The translations under genes were made by a program, and so were the position numbers. The notes below the pieces were generated by a model that ran no database searches, was not told the origin of the DNA, and saw only the letters and a program-made list of their open reading frames with translations. From Eremophila alpestris peregrina (taxonomy: Eukaryota > Chordata > Aves > Passeriformes > Alaudidae), in the NCBI GenBank assembly GCA_009792885.1, contig WMCF01000239.1:50545-114544 (forward strand): a stretch of 64,000 nt of DNA. Direction: 5' to 3'. Shown here one piece after another: positions 54,901 through 63,900 of the stretch. The first letter of the stretch is position 1. The number at the start of each line of letters is the position of its first letter.

Positions 54901-57900
54901 AAAGTTGTGACTAAAGAAAATTTGGCAGCACTTTCGTTGAACCTTGCTGTTAGTACTTCTGGTTCAACCTTTTTCTCATGCCACTTCAGTCTTTCTCCCC
55001 ATGTCCCATAAACAAACTAATGGATTTCACTACAAATTTGCACTTCCTGAACATGTAGTTATTAATAGAAAAGTGTCAGATAGTAAATTGCAGTTATTAT
55101 TTCTCTCAGAACATTTTAAAACCTACTTTCTAGGTCTGTACCACCAGGCACTTTATTCAGGACTTGATTAAATATGTTCCAACATTGCTTGAAATGTAAA
55201 AATAAATTAGCACAATATAGTAGATCTAAGCTCCAGGTATAGCTCTGAAAAACACACATGACTCAAGTAAACACTCTCTTGTCCATCAGTATTTTTCCTC
55301 TGTCTCTTACATGGTACAAGAAAAATTGCACAGTAAAGCTCTTTCTTCCAGGGTGTCCTTGTATCATCAATGGAACAAGTCATGAAGTGGGCTCTGTTGT
55401 GGGACAAGTACAGGATGGCGACATGTGTATAATATACATTTGTGCAGAAAATGGTTCTATAGTTCCTGGTGAAGTCTATCCTTGTCCAACATCTTCACCT
55501 ACAACCATTTCAACCTCCTTCCCTTCCAGTACTCTTACCACCACCACAGGTAAATAAATAATCAATACAGATGCGATCTAAACATTGTTTTCTTTAAGGA
55601 AACTATTTTAAATATAGAATGCACAATTAAAACAGATTATAGTTGACACAGAGCAATATTTATGGATTGTTTTATCACACCACACTAAGACAGACTTTTA
55701 GCATTTTGAATTGATTAATTGCTCATGAAAGAAATTGCAAGTATAAATGTACAGGGTGCCTTCCTATTTCTGAAAAAAATATGTTAGCTTTTCAATATCC
55801 TAATGGAATTGTAGAAATAATGTTAGGAGTGTCAGCAAAAAAAATATTATTATATTTCTTTTGAAATGATAATCTCTTTTTGTTCTATTTCAGTTCCCAC
55901 TACAAGCCATCCAGCATCTACAAGTAAGTTACAAATACAAAACAAAGTTAAAAATGTCAAGGGAATATTTAAAGGAAGAATAAATGAAAGATAATCAATA
56001 CAGAAAAATATATTTTAAACAAAAATGAATAATTTTTTTTAATAATTTCAAAAATGCCAGTAGTATAGAGAGAAGAAGGACCTTTAAAGGCTTCATCTTG
56101 GTGATTTTATTTTGATACAAAACTTCCAGTTAAAAGACCTGGTAATACAGAACTGATTTTAGAATTCTTTTCTTTGCTAAGATGACAAATTGCAATGCAG
56201 TCCTCTAGTCCTTAATGGAAGAAAATAAAAAATGGATCTTCTCAGGATGTTCTCTGTAAAGTCTGAAATCTCTGTCCTTTTTTGCAGCTCCATGCTTTGG
56301 ACTAATCTGTGATTGGACCGAGTGGTTTGATGTTAGTAAGCCTGACGAAGGTAGTGGTGACTATGAAACTTATGATGAAATAAGAAAACATGGACACAAA
56401 ATATGCACAGCTCCTGAAAAAATTGAATGCAGGGCTACGGAGAAACCTGATGTGAGCTTGGAAGAACTTGGTCAGAAAGTGGAGTGCAATGTTAACTATG
56501 GGCTAATCTGTAAAAATGATGAGCAAGATGTAACTATGTGGCAACTTTGCTATAACTATGAAATCAGAGTAAACTGTTGTGAGTGGCAAGAAATTCCTTG
56601 TGAGCCTACCATTACAACAACTCCAACTTCAACCACCACCAAGACAACAATACCCAGCACCATTCCAACCAGGACTTCAACAGAAATCACCACCACGCCT
56701 GTGCACATCCATTCCACAACAAGTGAGTATACACTATTAGTCCCCACTTCAATAACTTCAACATCTGCAGGTATTTAACAGAAAAATATCCTGTGATCTT
56801 GCTTTGCCTTTGGAGAGATAAAGGGCTATTGGCTACTAAAGGCAGGTCACAATCATAAAAAACATTGATCTGCAAGGAAGGCTTCTTTAGGAAGGTTTGG
56901 ACTTTTAAGTTTCTGCTAGAGACAATATTCCCAGGACTTGCTGTGTGAGAAAAGAGTAGGCCACGCTTCAAACTCCTGTTGCTAGAGGCATTTTCTGGAT
57001 GGGGCTTGACAGGCTTCCTTCTTCAGGCTGACATGGTCTTTCTGATTATGAGAGAAGCACTTTTCAGCACCATGCCTAATCTTTTCACTAGGAAAAGAGG
57101 GGCATGACCCTCTCTGTGCATGCATGTCAAGGATTCTGCTTTCTGGGGCCAGAAAAGGAGGGCTGCTGCTAGGAACTTTTGCTGCCCTAAAGATGGGCTG
57201 ACCTATGTCTGTGGCTGCTGCCTCATGCACAGCTTCTGTTCAGTTCCTGTTGAGTCCCACTGATGCCTTTGTGCCTTTGTCTGTTTCCTCTGTCCCTGCT
57301 GTTTCTAACAGCCCCATCTCCACCGACACCAAGCACACCGAAATCAACAACCACTCCCTTGCCACCGGAGACTCCCCCCAGCACCCCCAGCACCCTGACG
57401 ACAACCACTGGAATTGGATCACCAACACCCACCTCAACTACTTCAGGCACATCTGCACCACCACCACCACCATACACCACCACCACACCAACTACAGGTA
57501 ATTCTCTGGACTGTTCTCTGATGTGTTCCTTTGCTATGGGAGAAATGAAGGTGCCTTAGCACCTCCTTTAGTGTGTCTCCGTAGGATTGCAGATTGGAGG
57601 AATTACTGTTCATCCGCTGAAGTGCCCTGTGTTCAAAGCTGGCCTTTTGACTGGCTGGTTTAGAAGAACAAGGATTTAGGGGTCCTAAGGTAAAGGTTTT
57701 GGCTTCCCTGACTCAAAAGGGTCCCAGGAGAAATTTCATGCTAGTGTCCAGCTTAGACAGATGCTGAACTGATGGAAATTCTTGATTTTCCTGCTGTTAG
57801 ACCTTGTCCTTCAGCTGGCCAGAATGTAGTCACTGGACCCATGCATGTAGGGCAGTTGGAGTGGGGCTTTAGTCTGTGACAGTCTCATTCTAGGAAAAGC

Positions 57901-60900
57901 TGGGCAGACTTTCTCCCCTTTCTCCTTCTCCTTTGGCATGTCATTACAAGTGGATGCCAATGTTTATATCTTAGAAGCAAGGATTACACTGGGAGACTTT
58001 TGGAAACAGTTTTGCACTAAAGAATACCACTTGTGAACTGTAGCCTTTTGCTGATGACAACTGCTAGAACGCTGGGAAGCCCTTCATCAGGCACACATTC
58101 TACCAGAGGGAAATTTCATATCAGTTAGGCAAGAAGTTACTCCTCTTCACACTTCCATCTCTGACCATGGAATCACTGCACAGCTCTTACTCCAGGTATT
58201 TGTGAGATGTTCAGGTACTGAGGTACAGATAGAAAGCCCTTGCCAAATTAAAAGCATTACTCCTCCTCATCCCTTCTCTAGTGGTAGGTCTCCTGGATTT
58301 GGTGAGAAGCACCTTCCAGCACCATATCCAGTCCCCTAGGTAGGAGAGGAGGGCCATCATGCTTTTTGTGCATGAATGTCAAGGAGTCTTCTCTCTAGGG
58401 CCAGAAAGGAAGGGCTGATGCTAGGGACCTTTGTTTTGTTCAGGTGGGCTGACCCCTCTAGGTCTGAGTCAGCTGTCTCATGTCCAGCTTCTGTTGAGTT
58501 CATATTGAGTCCCACTGATGCCTTTGTGCCTTTGTCTGTTGTCTCTGTCCCTGCTGTTTCTAACAGTCACAACAAGCACAGCATCCCCTACAGAGGAATT
58601 GACAACCACTTCCACATCACCGGAGACCACCACCACCACCACCACCACAACCAGCACCGGACCTACAACGACAACAACAACTGGTACACCACCAATCATC
58701 TCAACTCCTGGACGTATGTACAAAACCTAATCCTTCCCTCTAAAAGCCCTCTGCATCTGACTACAGCACCAACAGATAATTCTCTGTCTCTGTTGTAATT
58801 TCTGGCATTGCTGTGGGAGTAGTGAAGGTCCATGAGCACCTCCATTTGTAGCTCTGGGTGGGATCAGGGCTGGGTGTAACATCCCAGGAAAGGTCCTGTG
58901 CCCAAACTGGTGTTCAGGCTGGCTGTTAAAAGGAGCAAGAGTATTGAGTTCCTTGGGAGAAGGTCTTGTCTTCTGTGGCTCAACAGTGGTCCAGGGAGGT
59001 ATTTGGTGCTTGTGCCCAGCTTAGACAGCTACTGAAGTGATTGGAATGTTGCTTTTGCTGCTATTGGACTTTGTCCTTCAGCTGTCCAGAATGTGGACCC
59101 AAGATGTGCAGTTGGAGCGGGGCTGAAGTTTGTGGCAGTGGCATTTCAGGCTCTGTTTGGGCACAGCTGTGCGGACCTTCTTCCCTTTCTGTCCCGTTCT
59201 GTCTCTGTGGCCACTGCTGCTACTTACCAGCTGTTTGGGCTGTAGTAAGCTTCCATGACTTTTGATGGCAAAGTCTGGGGACTGTTTTCAGAGTGCAGAT
59301 TGCCCCTTTTGACAGAGACAAGCTCTAGGCAGCTGGATTCCACCAGCGTTCCTGTTGGTGCTTGTTTCCAGTGATCTGTGTGCTGCTGGGAAGCAGCTGA
59401 GGCTTTGTCAGCAGCGTACGTCCTGTGCCTGCTTTCCCTGTGGCCTGGTGCCTTCCCAGTGGTTGTTTGTCCATGAGAGAGTGAGGTGGTGTGCATGGTC
59501 CAAGAAGCTGAGAGAGTGGCAGGAGTCTCTGCTTAGTCCTACTCTGCCTCCTGTGTGAGTCTTCTGTGAATGTTTTTTGTGCATGAGAGTCCATACAAAG
59601 CAATGTGACCCAGCTGTGGGGGCACACAGCTAAGTCATCAGTGCCTGTCTCCTGCTTTGGGCCTGGAGTGGTTTGTAGTGCTGAGAAGGGGAGGCCTGGC
59701 CACACCACTGAGCTTCCTTGTGGTCAGTGTTGGCTGAGTGGGCAGCCCAGCAGCCTGACAGTGTTGAGTGTTGAGTGCAGGGCATGCCAGAGCAGCACCT
59801 GTGTGCGAGCTGGTGCCCTGCATTGTTGTCTCTGTTCTGTCTAATTGTCCATTTTGTTATTGCCTCCCAGCGTGTGACTGCATCTGGACGGAGTGGATCG
59901 ATGTGACTTACCCAGATGGTTCTGACAGGGACAGTGGTGACTACGAAACCTTTGAGAACATTTTGCAGAACAACCCCTCCTGGGAGTGTGCAAAAGTTGA
60001 GAATATTTCATGCCGAGCAGAGAAATTCCCTAACACTCCCATTGCAGATTTAGGTCAGAAAGTGGAATGTAATGTTAACGTAGGGCTCATCTGTAACAAT
60101 AAAGATCAGACTATAGGAGGTATAATACCCATGCCAGTCTGCCTCAACTACGAGATTAGTGTCTGCTGCACCCCCAACAGACCAGAGTGTCTTCCAACCC
60201 CAAGCACCCCGAGCACCACAGCTTCCACTCCTTCATCCACAACGAGCAGTGTGTCCCCTCCAATATCAACAACCACTCCAACGCCAACATCAGAAGAGAC
60301 TCCCAGCACTACCACCCCTATCACCAGCACCACGACCACCACGATGCCACCCAGCAGCACCACCACCAGCGGCAGCACCTCCCAGACAACAACTACTGTT
60401 CCTGTCTCAACAACACCCATTTCAACTACTTCAAGCCCATCCACGCCCACCCCAACATACACCACCACCACACCAACTCCAGGTACTCCTCGGATCTGTG
60501 CTCTCATGTGTTTCCTTGCTGTGGGGAACTGAAGGTCTGTGAACATCTCCATTTGTACCTCAATTGGATCTGAGACTGGTCTAATTGCTGTGTAACCTCT
60601 GAAATTGCCTTTGCCCAAAGGTTTCCCTTGGGCTGGTTGTTTTGGAAGGAGCAAGGATACAGGGGTGTATGTCCTCCTCTCCTGTGGAGATATTGATCCT
60701 CTTGGTATTGTGCATATAGACCAGACCACAGATTTCTGTCTCAGCTCTTACTCCATGAGTTAGTGAGATGTTCAGGTAATGAGGCAGAGACAAGAAGCTG
60801 CCTGTAGCTGACAAGCATTACTCCTCCTCCTCTCTTCCCTCTTGGTAGATCTCTCTGATTTTGGGCGAACCCCTTCCAGCACTTTCCCCAGTGTCTTCAC

Positions 60901-63900
60901 TCGGCATGGAGGGCTGTGACCCTGTGTGTGTGCATGGATGTCAGGGATTCTGCTTTCTGAGGCCAGAAAAGGAGGTCTGGTGCTAGGGACATTTGCAGTG
61001 CTAAGGTTGGGTTGACCTCTCTAGCTCTCTGCCAGCTGCCTCATGTGCAACTTCTGTTGACATTGAGTCCCACTGATGGTTTTGTGCCTTTGTCTGTTGT
61101 CTCTGTCCCTGCTGTTTCTAACAGGCACACCTCCATCCACACTGAGCACACCAAAATCGACAAGCACTCCCCTGCCGCCAGAGACAACCACCACCACCAC
61201 CAGCCCTCCGAGCACACCAACCACTGTTCCTGGATCCACAACAAGCATCTCAACTCCTGGAAGTATGTTCTCAAAAGCAGTAATTCTCACTAAATTCTAT
61301 CTATCAACTAACAAATAATTTTCTGATTTTGTTGTCATTTCTGGCTTTGCTGTGGGACTGCTGAGGGTCTGAGTGTACCTCCATTTGTGGCTCTGGATGG
61401 GATCAGGAATAGGTGCATCTTCTGGGCATCCTAGGAAATGTCATACACCCAAAGCTGGCCTTTTGGTCTGGCTGTTTCAGAAGGAACAATTATTTCGGTG
61501 TCTTGAGGAAAAGGTTTTGGCTTCCCTGACTCAGCAGTGCTCCAAGGAGGTATTTCCTCCTGGTACCTCATGTTATACTGATTCTGAACTAATGGAAGTC
61601 TTCCTTTTTACCGCTGTTGGTCCTAATCCTTCAGCTGGCCAGTATGTAGTCATTGGACCTATGGAGTGCGATTGGAATGAGACTTGGTCTTGTGACACTT
61701 GCATTTGTGGCTCTATTTGGGCACAGCTGTGTATAGTTTCCCACCTTCCTACTTCTCCTTTACCCTTTTACTGTTAATGGTGTTCAGCTACTATAGATGT
61801 AAGAAGGAAGGATTCTTCTGCCAGGCTTTTGGGAATAGTTTCAGTCTGCATACTACCCTTTGCTGTGAACTGTGGTCTTTGGCTGATCAGATCCACTAGT
61901 ACACTGGGAAACCCTTTATCAGGCTGACATTGGAAAATCACATGACAAACAGGCAGGAAAATATTCCAGTGCATGCTTCCTTCCCTTGCTATGCATTCCC
62001 ATCTCAGGTCTTGCTCCAGTGTTTAGTAAAGTGTTCTGGTAATGAGGCAGAGATAGAAAGCCCCAGCAAGTTTAAAAGCATTACTGCTCCTCATTTCTTA
62101 CCTATTGGTAGGTCATTCTGACTTTGTAAGAAGCACCTTCCAGCACCATTCCCAGTCTCCTAGCTAGGAGGGGAGGGCCATGACCTCTGTGTATGAATGT
62201 CAAGGAGTCTGCTCTCTAGGGCCAGAAAAGGAGAGCTGGTGCTAGGGATTTTTGCTGCACTAAAGATAGGCTGACCTGTCTATGTCTGTGGCTGCTGCCT
62301 CATGCACAGCTTCTGTTCAGTTTCTGTTGAGTCCCACTGATGCCTTTGTGCCTTTGTCTGTTTCCTCTGTCCCTGCTGTTTCTAACAGCCACACCTGAGA
62401 AGACACCAAGCACAGCATCCACTCCACCAGAATCAACAACCACTCCCTTGCCACCGGAGACTCCCCCCAGCACTGCCAGCACCACGATACCCCCCAGCAC
62501 CACCACCAGCATCAGCACCCCAAGCACCACGACTGTTATTGCACCACCAACACCCGTTTCAACTACTCCAAGCACATCCACGCCCACACCAACATACACC
62601 ACCACCACACCAACTCCAGGTACTTCTACATTTTGTGCTCTTACATGTTCCCCTGCTGTTGGAGTAATGAAGGTTCATAAGCACCTCTTTTTGCCTCAGT
62701 ATGTGATCAGGGATGGGTATATTCCCATGTATTTCAGGAAATGGCCGGTTGCAAACCTGGTGTTTAGGGCTGGCTGTTTCATAAGAAACAAGAATTCAGA
62801 GGTCATGGGAAGAAGGTCTTGGCTTTCCTGAATCAACAGGGCTCCAAGGAGTCATTCCACACTGGTGCCCAGCTTAGAAAGATGCTGAACTGATGAGAAA
62901 TTTTGCTTTTGCTGTTTTTGTACCTCATCCTTCTGCTGGCCAGAATAGAATCACTGGAGCTGTGGAGTTCAATTGGAGGGGGCTTGGTCTAGTGGCAGTG
63001 GCATTTCAGGCTCTGTTTGGACTCAGCTGTGCCAAGTTTTTTTCCCTTTCGCCTTCTCCTTTGTCCTGTCAGTGCTAACAGTTGTCAGTTGTAATAGAGG
63101 TTGGGAAGAAGGAGTCCCCTGCCAGGCTTTTGGGAACCATTTCTCTCTGCCTCTTGCTGTGGCCTTTGATGAGATTCACTAGTGCCCAGGGAAGTAATTC
63201 ATCAGGCCTTCATAGTACCACAGGGATATCACATGACAATCAGGCAGGAATATATTCACAGAATCAGTTAGGTTGGAAAAGATCTCTGAGATCATCATGT
63301 CCAACCTTTGCCTGAACACCACCATGTCAATGAGATCATGGCACTACCTGGCACTTCCACTTTTGTCTTAAAGGCCAAGAAACACTGTGGCTCTGCCACC
63401 TCCCTAAGTAATCCATTGCAGTGTCTAATAATTAGTTTTCTGAAGAAATTCCTCCTAATATCCGACTTAAACCTCCCCTGGCACAACTTGACAATATGTC
63501 CTCCTGTCCCATCCTGTTTGTGCTCTCATACCTGGGCATGGTTCTTCCCCTTACCAGAGTTTCCCATCTCAGCTCTTAATGCAGGATTTAGTCAGAGGTT
63601 CTAGGTAATGAGGCAGAGATAGAAAGCCCTAGCCAGATTGAAAGCATTGCTCGTCCTCATCTCTTACCTATTGGTAGGTTTCTCTCATTTGGAGAGAAAC
63701 ACCTTCTAGCACTATCCCCAGTATCTTCACTGGGCAAAAAGGGACATGACCCCTATTATATAGATTTCACAGCCTCCATTCTGGGGCCAGAAAGGGAGGG
63801 CTGGTGCTGGGGCTTTTGCTGTGCTAAGGGTGGCCTGACCTCTCTAGGTCTCTGCCAGCTGGCTCATGTGCAGCTTCTGCTGAGTTCCTATTAAGTCCCA

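Larger units (their letters stand above)
54037..56287 (+). other. MUC2 introns 26-29 (with exons 27-29 between)
   Basis: Introns of 711, 560, 344 and 364 bp. No element recognised. Unlike introns 30-35 they are not part of the tandem array. Confidence 0.8.

Noticed and set aside
57205..57501. Out-of-frame + strand ORFs rich in His/Asn/Thr over exons 31, 32 and 33
   Set aside because: Shifted readings of ACC/ACA repeats. They do not fit the phase-1 chain and have no domain.
59041..59265. Cysteine-rich 74-residue ORF in intron 32
   Set aside because: It lies in the repeated intron block, has no conserved Cys spacing and no splice signals, and sibling introns do not preserve it.
60148..60729. 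193-residue open frame on the - strand, rich in Val and Gly
   Set aside because: It is the antisense shadow of the Thr/Pro/Ser coding repeat of exon 33; Thr (ACN) codons read backwards give Val/Gly/Cys.
61650..61740. Intronic reading with CDWNETWSCDTC, resembling a CysD WxxW motif, in intron 34
   Set aside because: The same repeated intron block in introns 32 and 35 does not keep the motif or frame, no splice acceptor and donor frame it, and the rest of a CysD domain is missing. It is chance similarity within the array repeat.
63295..63604. ORFs on both strands near the right edge
   Set aside because: They lie in or across the CR1 insert in intron 35.
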